NCBI GenBank assembly: GCA_022795075.1
Contig: JAAWGB010000013.1
Location: 1 to 37,085, forward strand
Length of the DNA stretch: 37,085 bases
From: Clostridia bacterium
Lineage (GTDB): Bacteria; Bacillota; Clostridia; TANB77; CAG-508
Reading direction: 5' to 3'
Made by a program: the position numbers and the translations under genes
The notes under the pieces: generated by a model
What the model was told of the DNA's origin: nothing
Databases searched by the model: none
What the model saw: the letters and a program-made list of their open reading frames with translations, nothing else
Shown here: positions 1 through 8,572 of the stretch, piece after piece
Position numbering within the stretch: the stretch's first letter is position 1
Layout: each line of letters opens with the position of its first letter

Positions 1-2
1 AC

Positions 3-209
3 ACGATAAGCCAAACTTTGTGTGCTTTTGGAAAAGAATGGATGATGAATTTGATTTGCTTAAAAGATGAAAAAAGTTATATTTTAGCACAAAATCAACA
101 AGTAAAAGAAAAAATAGAAAAGTTAATGGGAAGTAAATTTAAAGATGATATAATGGTTTTATCAGAAGTATGGCTAAGGAAAGAGATTATAAAAAAATCA
201 TTTTATTAG
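3..209 (+). CDS. 3' end of an unidentified gene, cut by the window edge
   Basis: An open frame enters from the window edge and ends with TAG at 207-209, giving 68 residues. The tail is rich in Lys, Glu and Ile and has no motif I recognise. An ATG inside it lies at 18, but no ribosome binding site can be judged so close to the edge. A second frame is open from base 2 to a TGA at 68-70, so which frame is coding is not certain. No CGG occurs here, so it does not belong to the frameshift set described elsewhere. Function unknown. Confidence 0.3.
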   Translation, partial: TISQTLCAFGKEWMMNLICLKDEKSYILAQNQQVKEKIEKLMGSKFKDDIMVLSEVWLRKEIIKKSFY

Positions 210-307
210 AATAAAGTAAATGAAAAAAGATTCCTAAATTTTAAAGTTCTAACCCCTTATCTTGAGGAATACAATTAAACAAAAGTATTCAGATGGGGGT
301 TTGCTTT

Positions 308-577
308 ATGAAATGTATATCAATCGAAGAGCGTGCTATTAATTTGGCACAATATATAATAGATTCAAAAGATACAGTAAGAGGAGCAGCAACAAAGTTT
401 GGGATTTCAAAATCAACAGTACATAAAGATGTATCTGAAAGGCTTAAAAAAATAAATCCAAACTTAGCTAAGCAAGTCAGAATTATTTTAGATGAAAATA
501 AAGCAGAAAGACACATGAGAGGAGGAATGGCAACTAAACTAAAATATAGTCATTTAAAAGGACAAAAAAACAATTGA
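308..577 (+). CDS. spoIIID: Sporulation transcription factor SpoIIID
   Basis: 89-residue DNA-binding protein of the SpoIIID family, a mother-cell regulator that acts between the sigma-E and sigma-K stages of spore formation. The helix-turn-helix (roughly residues 20-45) contains the family-typical stretch GAATKFGISKSTVHKDV, followed by a basic C-terminal part with HMRGG and ATKLKY. The ATG at 308 is preferred to the in-frame ATG at 293 because the purine-rich sequence at 293-299 can serve as its ribosome binding site and the protein then starts like other SpoIIID proteins. The stop codon lies inside the left arm of a hairpin terminator. Length is normal for the family and there is no internal irregularity. 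Confidence 0.95.
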   Translation: MKCISIEERAINLAQYIIDSKDTVRGAATKFGISKSTVHKDVSERLKKINPNLAKQVRIILDENKAERHMRGGMATKLKYSHLKGQKNN

Positions 578-603
578 GAACGATGCTCAATTGTTTTTTT
601 TTT
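571..603. terminator. Bidirectional Rho-independent terminator
   Basis: An 8-bp perfect stem (CAATTGAG at 571-578, CTCAATTG at 586-593) with a 7-base loop is followed by ten T residues on the plus strand and preceded by a run of A. It can therefore end both spoIIID and the convergent zinc-ribbon gene. Confidence 0.9.
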
Positions 604-769
604 ATTGTTGATTTCTTTGTTGTTTTCTTGCTCTTCTACATTCTGCACATCTTACTGGTTGATTTTCAAAACCTTTTTCTGCATAAAAAGCTTGTTCTCC
701 AGCTGTAAATACAAATTCAGAACCACAATCTTTGCAAGTAAGTGTGATATCTTCGTAATTGTTTTCCAT
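602..769 (-). CDS. Small zinc-ribbon protein (zf-trcl type)
   Basis: 55-residue protein on the minus strand, starting at the ATG complementary to 767-769 behind a strong AAGGAGG-like site at about 775-782. It has two CxxC pairs, CKDCG near residue 12 and CAECR near residue 41, with FVFTAGEQAFYAEKGF between them. This is the layout of the probable zinc-ribbon family found in many Clostridia, often as a stand-alone small protein. The four cysteines should bind one zinc ion. The cellular role of the family is not established. It is convergent with spoIIID and shares its terminator. Confidence 0.85.
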   Translation of the reverse strand: MENNYEDITLTCKDCGSEFVFTAGEQAFYAEKGFENQPVRCAECRRARKQQRNQQ

Positions 770-1106
770 ATGATTTCCTCCTTTATCAGATTTGAATTAA
801 CTTTTTACTAACCAATCTTATAAAGAAGGGAAATAGTCTAAAAATAAATTCATCGATAGTCTTTTTAAAGACCAGTTATAGTATAACATCTTAATTAGAT
901 AAAAACAAGAGATTACTAAAAAAATCCGAAATTTTTTGTGTGACGTTTTAAAAATATATCATATTTTCTTAGAATTACTATATTTAATATTTTATTTTTT
1001 AGTTTTTGAGAATATTGGTAGACCTTGAAAAATGTAAAACAATGTAGTATAATAGCAACATAGAAGATAATAAGGCATTTGATGGCCTTTAGAAAGGGTG
1101 AATAGC
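770..1106. promoter_or_regulatory. Intergenic region with the purH promoter
   Basis: This gene-free stretch separates the divergent zinc-ribbon gene and purH. At 1025-1053 there is a sigma-A type promoter: TTGAAA, a 17-base spacer and TATAAT. The purH ribosome binding site (GAAAGGG, 1092-1098) follows. I see no purine riboswitch aptamer and no further gene. Confidence 0.75.
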
Positions 1107-2655
1107 ATGAAAGCATTAATCAGTGTATCAGACAAAACAGGTATTGTAGACTTTGCGAAAAGATTGGAAAAACAAGGTGTAGAAATTGTATCAACAGGGG
1201 GAACTTACAAAAAATTAAAAGAAGAGGGTATTCAAGTAATGGAAATATCGGAATTAACTGGATTTCCAGAGTGTTTAGATGGAAGAGTAAAAACACTTCA
1301 TCCAATTGTACATGCAGGAATTCTTGCTAGAAGAGAGAAAGAAGAACATAGAAAACAATTAGAGGATTTGAATATAGATACCATAGATTTTGTAGTTGTA
1401 AATTTATATCCTTTTAAACAAACCATTTTAAAAGATGGTGTTAGTTTAGAAGAATGTGTTGAAAATATTGATATTGGTGGTCCTACTATGCTACGTAGTG
1501 CTGCTAAGAATTATCAAGATGTAACAGTTATTACTAATCCAGAAGATTATGAAGTTGTTTTAAGTGAATTAGAAGAAAAAGGAGAAGTTTCAAAAGATAC
1601 AAAGTTTCGATTAATGCAAGCTGTATTCGAGCATACTGCTAACTATGATGCTATGATAGCCAATTATATAAAAGAACAAAGAAAAGATGAGAGTTTACCA
1701 GAAAAATTAACATTAACCTATGAAAAAGTTCAAGATATGCGTTACGGAGAAAATCCTCATCAAAAGGCAGCATTATATAAAGAGATTGGAAAATGTGAAG
1801 GATCTTTAACAACTGCCAAACAATTAAATGGAAAAGAATTATCTTTTAATAATATTAATGATACAAATGGAGCTTTGGAACTATTAAAAGAGTTTGAAGA
1901 ACCAACAGTTGTTGCTTGTAAACATGGAAATCCATGTGGTGTAGGAAGTAGTACCAATATTTATCAAGCTTGGCAAAAAGCATTTAATGCAGATAAAACT
2001 TCTATTTTTGGTGGAATTGTGGTTGTAAATGAAGAAGTAAATGTAGAAATGGCAAAAGAAATGAAAGAAATTTTCTTAGAAGTAATTGTGGCACCTTCTT
2101 TTGAACCAGAAGCATTAGAGATTTTGAAGAAGAAGAAAAATGTAAGAGTGTTAGAACTTCCAACGATACGTGTGAAACAAAGAGAAAATGCTTATGATAT
2201 CAAAAAAATTAATGGGGGAGCAATTGTTCAAACAATTGATGCCAAATTATTAGATGAATATGAAGTGGTAACCAAAACCAAACCAACTCCTGAACAAATG
2301 GAAGATTTATTATTTACTTGGAAGATTGTAAAATATGTAAAATCAAATGGAATTGCTATTGGAAAAGAAAAACAATCCATTGGAATTGGACCTCGGGCAA
2401 GTAAATAGAATATGGGCAACGAAACAGGCAATTGAACATGGAGAAGAGTTAATTGAAAAAGGGATTGCTAATGGAGCTGTTTTAGCATCAGATGCTTTTT
2501 TCCCATTTGCAGATTGTGTAGAAGAAGCCAACAAGGCTGGAATTAAGGCAATTATTCAACCAGGTGGTTCCATTAAAGACCAAGATTCTATTGATAAGTG
2601 TAATGAGTATGGAATTGCTATGGTATTTACTAAAATGAGACATTTTAGACATTAA
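1107..2655 (+). CDS. purH: Bifunctional AICAR transformylase / IMP cyclohydrolase, read through a +1 shift
   Basis: PurH carries out the last two steps of IMP synthesis. The N-terminal MGS-like domain (about residues 1-200) is the cyclohydrolase, with [10 protein letters not shown] and STGGT near the start. The C-terminal part is the transformylase, with [10 protein letters not shown] and the CKHGNPCG motif containing its Lys and His. Reading from ATG 1107 gives 429 codons and then an in-frame CGG at 2394, after which frame 0 stops within four codons. If the C at 2394 is not read, codon 430 becomes GGG and the sequence continues as GPGQVNRIW to TAA 2655. This gives a 515-residue protein, normal for the family. 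The glycine restored lies in the conserved GxGxGQ segment. No purine neighbour is present, so the gene stands alone behind its own promoter. Confidence 0.93.
2394..2397 (+). other. CGG +1 shift site 1 (purH codon 430)
   Basis: In-frame CGG follows a CCT codon. Skipping C gives GGG (Gly) and then CAA, restoring the PurH GPGQ segment. Frame 0 reaches TAG three codons after CGG. Confidence 0.9.
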
Positions 2656-2720
2656 TAAAGTTTGTAAGTTTATTATAAAATTTGTAATTTAGTAATAGAT
2701 AAATTCAAATATTTGACATT

Positions 2721-3085
2721 ATGATAATAATAACCAACTATATCAGAAAAATTGGTATTCCAGCACATTTAAAGGGGTATGTGTATCTACGAGAAGCCAT
2801 CATACTAGCACTTGATGACCCAACAAGTATGATTCTATTACCAAGAATATATATCCTGTGATAGCTAAAAAATTTGAAACTTCTAATGGAAAGATAGAGA
2901 GGGCAATGAGAAGTGCAATTGAAATTGCATGGGAAAGGGGAAATATTCAGATAATAAATGAAATGTTTGGTTATACTGTAGATATTGAAAGAGGAAAACC
3001 AACCAATTCTGAATTTATTGCTTTAATTGCTGATGAAATTAAAATAAAACACAAAGTCATTTTAACAAGGCATTACCAGTTATAG
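2721..3085 (+). pseudogene. Decayed Spo0A C-terminal DNA-binding domain
   Basis: Two overlapping frames together resemble the Spo0A effector domain. The first, from ATG 2721, has IGIPAHLKGYVYLREAI. The second runs to TAG 3085 with ITKNIYPVIAKKF, an Arg/Ala-rich recognition helix region (ERAMRSAIEIAWERGN) and FGYTV...KPTNSEFIALIAD. The frames are joined by a shift of -1 (or +2) near 2826-2831, where no CGG occurs, so this break differs from the recoded sites. There is no receiver domain and no ribosome binding site before ATG 2721. I read it as a remnant of a second Spo0A-type gene, not the master regulator itself. Confidence 0.75.
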
Positions 3086-3098
3086 GTAATGCCTTTTA
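3069..3098 (+). terminator. Hairpin terminator, copy 1
   Basis: GGCATTACC (3069-3077), a 7-base loop and GGTAATGCC (3085-3093), followed by TTTT. The hairpin plus flanking bases is repeated identically at 4538-4562. Confidence 0.75.
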
Positions 3099-3111
3099 CC
3101 GTAGAATAATC

Positions 3112-3139
3112 ACCAAACGACAAAATGTGACATAGAATA
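3112..3139 (+). promoter_or_regulatory. Possible sigma-K promoter for yabG
   Basis: AC at 3112-3113, a 17-base spacer and CATAGAATA at 3131-3139 fit the published sigma-K pattern AC-N16/17-CATANNNTA. In Bacillus subtilis yabG belongs to the sigma-K regulon, so position and pattern agree. Assignment is by pattern only. Confidence 0.55.
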
Positions 3140-3167
3140 TAATAGCCAAAAGTCAGAGGTGAAAAAA

Positions 3168-4019
3168 ATGAATAAAATAAAAAAAGGAGATATTGTTACA
3201 AGAAAATCTTATGGAAAAGACATAATATTTATTGTAAAAAATATCATAAATACCAAAAAAGAAAAAATAGTTATATTAAAAGGAATGATAGACAGAATTG
3301 AAGCAGATAGCAACATAGAAGATCTAGAAAGAATAGATAAAAAAATTGCAAACGAAAAAATGGAAGCCTTACATCATAAAATAAATAACAAAATTATACA
3401 AAATGAAGAAACAAGAGGAAGTGTAGGATATCAAATAGGAATTGTAACACCAAGCAATAGAAACAAAGAAAAAATTATAACTGGAAAAATACTACACTTA
3501 GATGGAGATAAAAAATACAGTCAAAAATCCTATTACTATTATAAAAAGCTAGGACTAAATGCTATTGTTAGAAACATACCAGAATATCGACAACCAAGGG
3601 TAGTTTATCAATTATTAAAAATGTACAATCCAGACATCCTTGTAATAACTGGACATGACGGAATGATTAAGCGAGGAACAGACTATCATAACCTATATAA
3701 TTATAGAAATTCTAAGTACTTTATTCAAACTGTAAAAGAAGCAAGAAGATTTGATAAAGAAAAAAACAATCAGTTAGTAATATTTGCAGGTGCTTGTCAA
3801 AGTTATTTTGAAGCAATCATTTCGGCTGGTGCCAATTTTGCATCTTCTCCTGCAAGAATTTTAATTGACTTTTTAGACCCTTTAGTTATAGCAGAAAAAA
3901 TAGCCTTTACAGAAAAATATAAATATATTACTATAGATGATATAGCTAAAGAACTAAGAGATGGAAAAAAAGGAGTAAGTGGAATTGGTGCAAATGGCAA
4001 AATGATTTTAGAATCGTAA
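3168..4019 (+). CDS. yabG: Sporulation-specific protease YabG
   Basis: 283-residue member of the YabG family (peptidase U57), a mother-cell protease that processes spore coat proteins late in sporulation. The N-terminal part (KKGDIVTRKSYGKDIIF) resembles the small beta-rich domain at the start of YabG. Conserved family stretches follow: ILHLDGD, VVYQLLKMYNPDILVITGHDG, and FAGACQSYFEAIISAGANFASSP, which contains the conserved Cys. GTG 3159 is in frame, but ATG 3168 has the better-spaced AGAGGTG site. The gene is monocistronic and lies behind a sigma-K-like promoter. No irregularities. Confidence 0.93.
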   Translation: MNKIKKGDIVTRKSYGKDIIFIVKNIINTKKEKIVILKGMIDRIEADSNIEDLERIDKKIANEKMEALHHKINNKIIQNEETRGSVGYQIGIVTPSNRNKEKIITGKILHLDGDKKYSQKSYYYYKKLGLNAIVRNIPEYRQPRVVYQLLKMYNPDILVITGHDGMIKRGTDYHNLYNYRNSKYFIQTVKEARRFDKEKNNQLVIFAGACQSYFEAIISAGANFASSPARILIDFLDPLVIAEKIAFTEKYKYITIDDIAKELRDGKKGVSGIGANGKMILES

Positions 4020-4084
4020 AAAGGAAGTTAGAAGTTAAAAATTAGATGATTAATCATATATTTTTGGCTTCTATTCTCATTTTA

Positions 4085-4114
4085 TTGACATTATGTTGAT
4101 TAGTATGTTACAAT
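4085..4114 (+). promoter_or_regulatory. Vegetative-type promoter
   Basis: TTGACA at 4085-4090, an 18-base spacer and TACAAT at 4109-4114, placed 46 bases before the start of the unknown gene at 4161. Confidence 0.65.
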
Positions 4115-4160
4115 AGAATTATTCGGAAGAATCTGAAAAGATGAAAGGAAGGTAAACACG

Positions 4161-4523
4161 ATGGAACGGAAGAATTTAATTTCAGAAGTAGCAGAAAAAG
4201 AAAATGTGGAGCAGACAAGAAACTATTTGAATAAGTATAGGAGTTTAACAGAAATAGAAAGAAATTGTCTGTGTAATGTCATTGGTATGGTTGTGACAGA
4301 TCACGGTAGAATACGTTCTATGTGGACTATACTATATGCACAAACAGCTCAAAAGTATCAGTTAGACCAAATTGAAAAAGTAGTTGATAAAGCTATTGGA
4401 AAGATTTTAAAAGAAGATTCTGAGATAAGAGAGTTATTTTGTAAGAATTCAGGGAGGAAAAGCAACAAAGAAGTGATTGAATATTTTGCTAAAAAAGTAA
4501 TGGCGAAGAAATTAAGAAATTAA
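4161..4523 (+). CDS. Unknown 120-residue protein with an in-frame CGG codon
   Basis: I do not recognise this gene. It starts at ATG 4161 behind GGAAGG (4149-4154). The product is predicted to be helical, soluble and charged, with no membrane segment, and contains RNYLNKYRSLTEIERN and a lysine-rich C-terminus. Codon 3 is CGG (4167-4169) and must be read as Arg in frame 0, because a +1 shift here meets TAA after three codons. That makes it an exception to the recoding seen in the conserved genes. It has its own promoter and a terminator identical to the one behind the Spo0A remnant. This suggests that the 2.7-4.6 kb interval contains related accessory units around yabG. Confidence 0.65.
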   Translation: MERKNLISEVAEKENVEQTRNYLNKYRSLTEIERNCLCNVIGMVVTDHGRIRSMWTILYAQTAQKYQLDQIEKVVDKAIGKILKEDSEIRELFCKNSGRKSNKEVIEYFAKKVMAKKLRN

Positions 4524-4537
4524 ATTATCGTGCTTAG

Positions 4538-4566
4538 GCATTACCAGTTATAGGTAATGCCTTTTG
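4538..4566 (+). terminator. Hairpin terminator, copy 2
   Basis: Identical to the hairpin at 3069-3093: a 9-bp stem with a 7-base loop, then TTTT. It ends the gene at 4161. The rest of the gene-free stretch 4567-4782 shows no other feature I can support. Confidence 0.75.
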
Positions 4567-4782
4567 CCAAAAAAATAATTATCAAATAAATAGATACAAA
4601 TAGAATATGGCATTTAATTATGATTTTTTTAGTTTAGTTTTAAAAGTTCAACTAATAAATAAAAGTAACCGAACTTAACAAAAATGAAATGTAATTGTAA
4701 TACAATTGTAAAGAAAGAAGAAAAAATCAGTCAAGGCATGATAAATAGGGGATTGTATGGAATTGACATATCTTCTTATTTT

Positions 4783-4811
4783 TTGACAATTTATGCGAAA
4801 AATGCTATAAT
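4783..4811 (+). promoter_or_regulatory. Consensus promoter of veg
   Basis: TTGACA at 4783-4788, a 17-base spacer and TATAAT at 4806-4811 form a perfect sigma-A consensus, in keeping with the strong veg promoter known in Bacillus. Confidence 0.85.
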
Positions 4812-4840
4812 CAACTCATCTTAAGGGAGAAGGTGATTAC

Positions 4841-5137
4841 ATGATTTGTCGTACAGATATTACAAATTTAAAAACAGACATTATAGAAAAAGTTGGTCAA
4901 AAGATAATCGTGAAAGGTTCTTTAGGAAGAAGTAAAGCCTTTGAGAAAGAAGCTACTATAGAAAAAGCATATCCTAATATTTTTGTTGTAAAATATGAGG
5001 AAAATGATAGAAATGTTACATATAGTTATACAGATGTATTAACTAGAACTGTTGAAGTTGAAGTTTTTGATGGAGATTCATATTCACCATTAATACCACC
5101 AGCAGTAGAAACCAAAAGAAGGAAAACATCATTATAA
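4841..5137 (+). CDS. veg: Veg protein
   Basis: 98-residue member of the Veg family (DUF1021). The family signature is clear: an N-terminal DITNLKTDIIEKVGQKI, a central KGSLGRSKAFEKEATIEKAYPNIFVVKY, and a SYTDVLTRTVEV segment. Veg is a small, highly transcribed cytosolic protein linked in B. subtilis to biofilm formation and spore outgrowth. Its biochemical activity is unclear. The gene has a perfect consensus promoter, an AAGGGAGAAGGTG ribosome binding region and a strong hairpin terminator, so it is a single-gene unit. The C-terminal part after the conserved core is lysine-rich and not conserved. Confidence 0.93.
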   Translation: MICRTDITNLKTDIIEKVGQKIIVKGSLGRSKAFEKEATIEKAYPNIFVVKYEENDRNVTYSYTDVLTRTVEVEVFDGDSYSPLIPPAVETKRRKTSL

Positions 5138-5149
5138 AAAGAAAAATTA

Positions 5150-5187
5150 AAATACCAATATAGAATATCTATATTGGTATTTTTTTA
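5150..5187 (+). terminator. Strong terminator after veg
   Basis: A perfect 15-bp inverted repeat (5150-5164 and 5168-5182) with a 3-base loop, running into a T-rich tract. Confidence 0.9.
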
Positions 5188-5287
5188 TTGTATAGAAAAA
5201 AGATTTTAATACATGTTTCTTTATTCTTGTCATAAATTTGTATGTCCTACCATATACATGTATAAAGAAAAAGAAGGAGGTAAAATA

Positions 5288-6835
5288 ATGGTATTAGAAA
5301 CTGTAAATGAAAATTTATGTGTAAATAAATTAATAGCCACAAAAAAAGACATTATCATGGTAGAAGGAGACATGATAGTACCAGATTCCAAACCAGATAT
5401 TTTAAACACAATTTGTACAAGTGGGGTAGTATGTATTTATAAAAAAGAAGTATTAGAAGATAAAGTAAGAATTGATGGAAATATCAATACATATATTATG
5501 TATTTAGCAGATGATACACAAGACAAAGTAAGAGGGATTAATACCAGTTTAGATTTTTCAGAAATATTATCAGTTCCCAATGCAAAAGAAGGAATGGAAT
5601 CAGTTATCCAAGCAAAACTAAAATCCATTGAATGCAAGGTAATTAATGGAAGAAAAGTAGGTATTAAAGCAACATTAGAAGTAGAAGTTAAAATTTATGA
5701 CAAAGAAGATATACAAATAGTAAATAGCATCCAAAATGCAGAAGGAATTCAAATGCTAAAAGAAGATTTAAAAGTAAACTCATTAGTTGGTATGGGAGAA
5801 AATAAAATTTATACAAAAGACAATATTTCAATTGATAATATAGACAATTTAGCAGAAATATTAAAAACAGATATAGCAATTGTAGATAAAGATGTAAAGG
5901 TAAGTTACAATAAAATTTTAGCCAAAGCAGAAGCAAGAGTAAAAATCATGTACTTAACAGAAGATAATCGTGTAAATTCAATAGATGCAAAGATTCCAAT
6001 TGTAGGATTTATTGACATTGCAAATGTAACAGAAGAAAATATTTGTGACTTAGACTATGAAATTAAAAATATGATTATCAAGCCAAATGCAACAGAAGAA
6101 CACTCTATTTATATTGAATTAGAAATAGGGGTAGTAGCTATTGTATATGAAGAAAAGCAAATCAATTTAATACAAGATTTATATAGTCCTTATGAAAATT
6201 TAGAATGTAACAAAAAGAAAATAACAACTATAACCAACAAGCAAACAAGAAAAGAAATAAAACAAATACGTGAAAAAATAGAGTTAGAAGGAATGGAAAA
6301 CAAAAATATAATAGATGTAGATGTTTGTCCTGTTATTGAAAAGCAAGATAATTTAAGTAATCGAATTGTTTATAGTGGTAGCTTAGAAATTAATTTTGTC
6401 TTATCTAATCAAGATTTACAAATGGAGGTAAGAAATGCTAAACTTCCATTTGAATATATGGTAGATGGAGTAGAAGATGCAGAAAATGTAAATAGTAAAT
6501 TAGAAATGGAAGTAGCTAACCAAGATTTTATTATACAAGATGGTGGTGTAATTAGTAGTAATGTAGATTTAGTTATGAATAATGATATGTATAGAAGTAC
6601 AAATATGAATATTATGAATGAAATACAAACAAATGGAGAAAGGGAAGAAGAAGACTATAGCTTAATTTTATATATTGTAAAAAAAGGAGATACCTTATGG
6701 CAAATTGCCAAAAGATATGGCAGTACAATAGATGATATTGTAAGAACCAATGGCATAGAAGATCCAAATAAAATTACAGTTGGTCAAAAATTGTTTATTC
6801 CCCGTTATGTCAAAACAGGAATGATGTATGCATAA
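5288..6835 (+). CDS. SPOCS (DUF3794) domain protein with C-terminal LysM
   Basis: 515-residue protein started at ATG 5288 by a perfect AAGGAGG. The body consists of repeated SPOCS/DUF3794 modules, recognisable by segments such as VEGDMIVPDSKPDIL near residue 22 and LPFEYMVDG near 400. The C-terminal residues 461-507 form a LysM domain (IVKKGDTLWQIAKRYG, then KITVGQKLFIP). LysM binds peptidoglycan-like glycans, and such proteins are associated with the spore cortex/coat boundary in Clostridia; SipL of Clostridioides difficile shares this architecture. The gene overlaps the start of yunB by 8 bases, which indicates translational coupling of two sporulation genes. It is probably made in the mother cell. 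Confidence 0.88.
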   Translation: MVLETVNENLCVNKLIATKKDIIMVEGDMIVPDSKPDILNTICTSGVVCIYKKEVLEDKVRIDGNINTYIMYLADDTQDKVRGINTSLDFSEILSVPNAKEGMESVIQAKLKSIECKVINGRKVGIKATLEVEVKIYDKEDIQIVNSIQNAEGIQMLKEDLKVNSLVGMGENKIYTKDNISIDNIDNLAEILKTDIAIVDKDVKVSYNKILAKAEARVKIMYLTEDNRVNSIDAKIPIVGFIDIANVTEENICDLDYEIKNMIIKPNATEEHSIYIELEIGVVAIVYEEKQINLIQDLYSPYENLECNKKKITTITNKQTRKEIKQIREKIELEGMENKNIIDVDVCPVIEKQDNLSNRIVYSGSLEINFVLSNQDLQMEVRNAKLPFEYMVDGVEDAENVNSKLEMEVANQDFIIQDGGVISSNVDLVMNNDMYRSTNMNIMNEIQTNGEREEEDYSLILYIVKKGDTLWQIAKRYGSTIDDIVRTNGIEDPNKITVGQKLFIPRYVKTGMMYA

Positions 6836-7548
6836 AATTTATTCTAGACCACGAATCCGAATGCCAAAAATTATTTTACAATCTAGAAAACGAATGCAAA
6901 GTGAAAAAGCAAAAAAAATGACAACAATAGTAGTTATTTTAATCATAGCTTTTTCAACAGTAAAATTGATATTAGATGCGGTATTACCAATTTTTGATAC
7001 TTTATGCGAAAACCGAGCAAAATCGATAGCAACAATAGTTTCGAATGAACAAGCAACCAATGTTATGAAACAACATACTTATGATGAATTGTTTACCATT
7101 CAAAAAGATAAAGATGGCAATATTACGATGATACAATCAAATGTTATACCAATTAATGAGATTATTTCAGATGTAGCCAATAAAATTCAAGAAGAAATTG
7201 ACAATCGTGGTAGGGAAAATATACAAATTGCTCTTCGGAAGTTTTACAGGGTTTAAATTGTTAGCAGGAAAAGGACCATATGTTAAAATAACAATATCTT
7301 CAGTAGGAGATGTAGAAACAGATTTGAGGAGTGAGTTTATTTCTCAAGGCATTAATCAAACTCTGCACAGAGTATATCTTCAAGTAAAATGTGAAGTTAA
7401 TATTTTAACTCCTTTTGATAATATTTCACGTGAAATTACAAATCAAGTTTTACTTATGGAAAATGTGATTGTTGGTAATATTCCAAATACGTATTATAAT
7501 TTAGAAGGATTAAATGGAAATAGTGATGCACTAGAAATAATTGAATAG
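6828..7548 (+). CDS. yunB: Sporulation protein YunB, read through a +1 shift
   Basis: YunB family membrane protein of sporulating Firmicutes. After a basic N-terminus there is one membrane segment (about residues 31-55), then an extracytoplasmic part. Reading from ATG 6828 gives 136 codons and an in-frame CGG at 7236, and frame 0 stops seven residues later. Skipping the C gives Gly at residue 137 and the conserved run GSFTGFKLLAGKGP, then VGDVETDLRSEF and GINQTLHRVYL, both diagnostic for YunB, and ends at TAG 7548 for a total of 239 residues. All of the conserved domain lies after the shift, so the frame-0 product would be non-functional. The start overlaps the upstream SPOCS/LysM gene. Confidence 0.9.
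7236..7239 (+). other. CGG +1 shift site 2 (yunB codon 137)
   Basis: In-frame CGG follows CTT. Skipping C gives GGA (Gly) and then AGT, restoring the family motif G-x-x-TG-x-x-LLAG. Confidence 0.9.
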
Positions 7549-7551
7549 TAT

Positions 7552-7587
7552 AAAAGACTTAGGAAAAATCTAAGTCTTTTGTTTTTT
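7552..7587 (+). terminator. Terminator after yunB
   Basis: An 11-bp stem (AAAAGACTTAG at 7552-7562, complement at 7570-7580) and a 7-base loop, followed by a T tract. Confidence 0.85.
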
Positions 7588-7660
7588 TGCTGATATTTGT
7601 ATATCGTGTGTATATTAGCTTGTGGTTTTTGACAGCTTTAAATAGACTTTTAATAAAATA

Positions 7661-7691
7661 AAAGCAGTAATCCTAAATAGATTACCGCTTT
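7661..7691 (-). terminator. Terminator of the rplM-rpsI operon
   Basis: 12-base arms at 7661-7672 and 7680-7691 pair with one mismatch, and on the minus strand the hairpin is followed by TATTTTATT. A second, smaller hairpin (GCCCA/TGGGC near 7713-7725) lies between it and the rpsI stop codon. Confidence 0.75.
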
Positions 7692-7731
7692 GTATATAGG
7701 TTTTTGACCTTCTGCCCAAATGGGCTTGTTT

Positions 7732-8133
7732 TTATCTTTTTGAGAATTGTGGAGCTTTACGAGCTTTTTTAAGACCATATTTCTTTCTTTCTTTCATACG
7801 AGGGTCTCTTGTTAAGAAACCATTTTGTTTTAAGGCTGGTCTATATTCTGAATTAGCCTCATTTAAAGCTCTAGCAATACCATGACGAATGGCACCTGCT
7901 TGACCTGTAAATCCGCCACCTTTTACTGTAACAATAACATCATATTTACTTGTTGTATTGGTAACAGTTAAAGGTTGTCTGACGATAACTTTTAAAGTTT
8001 CTAATCCAAAAAATTCATCAATATCTTTACCATTAATTGTTATTTTTCCTGTACCTTCTACTAATCTAACTCTAGAAACAGAGCTTTTTCTTCTACCAGT
8101 ACCATAGAAAACTATATTTTCTTTTTTAGCCAT
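7732..8133 (-). CDS. rpsI: 30S ribosomal protein S9
   Basis: 133 residues, full length for bacterial S9. Recognised by the N-terminal [16 protein letters not shown], the central [23 protein letters not shown], and the C-terminal [20 protein letters not shown] with the terminal SKR that reaches the ribosomal P site. Its ribosome binding site, GGAGGT, is inside the last codons of rplM, one base apart, so the two are translationally coupled. This is the standard rplM-rpsI operon. No in-frame CGG codon occurs; Arg is written with AGA, CGT and CGA. Confidence 0.98.
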   Translation of the reverse strand: MAKKENIVFYGTGRRKSSVSRVRLVEGTGKITINGKDIDEFFGLETLKVIVRQPLTVTNTTSKYDVIVTVKGGGFTGQAGAIRHGIARALNEANSEYRPALKQNGFLTRDPRMKERKKYGLKKARKAPQFSKR

Positions 8134-8134
8134 A

Positions 8135-8572
8135 TTATTTTACCTCCCATACTTCTGGTTTTTGTGCTTGATTTTCGTGTTCTGCTCCAGCATATACTCT
8201 TAATTTTTTTAGTTGACTTCTACCTAAAGAGTTATGAGGTAACATACCTTTTATAGCTAAAGTCATAGCTTTTTCTGGATTTTTTTCAAGCATTACTTTG
8301 GCAGGAACTTCTTTCATTCCTCCAATGTAACCGGAATGATGTCTATAGATTTTTTGATTTAATTTATTTCCTGTTAAAATTACGTCTTTACAATTTAATA
8401 TAATAACATGATCACCTGTATCAATATTAGGTGTAAATGTTGGTTTATGTTTTCCTCTTAATAATTTTGCAGCTTCTGTTGCAACTCTACCTAGTGGTTT
8501 TTGACTAGCATCAATTATATACCATTTGCTTTCAACTTCGCCACATTTTGCACTATATGTAGTATTATTCAT
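8135..8572 (-). CDS. rplM: 50S ribosomal protein L13
   Basis: 145 residues, full length. Family features include [30 protein letters not shown] (two stretches at residues 17-46), [16 protein letters not shown], and the C-terminal [20 protein letters not shown]. First gene of the rplM-rpsI operon; a GGAGGGT ribosome binding site precedes its ATG. A consensus promoter and a long leader precede it (see separate entries). No in-frame CGG. Confidence 0.98.
   Translation of the reverse strand: MNNTTYSAKCGEVESKWYIIDASQKPLGRVATEAAKLLRGKHKPTFTPNIDTGDHVIILNCKDVILTGNKLNQKIYRHHSGYIGGMKEVPAKVMLEKNPEKAMTLAIKGMLPHNSLGRSQLKKLRVYAGAEHENQAQKPEVWEVK

Noticed and set aside
605..811. Plus-strand reading frame of 68 codons at 605-811
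   Set aside because: It is the antisense of the zinc-ribbon gene, whose CxxC pairs and ribosome binding site are convincing on the minus strand.
2721..3085. Spo0A-domain frame break as a tenth recoding site
   Set aside because: The break is a -1/+2 change near 2828 with no CGG and no glycine restored; there is also no receiver domain or ribosome binding site, so ordinary decay explains it.
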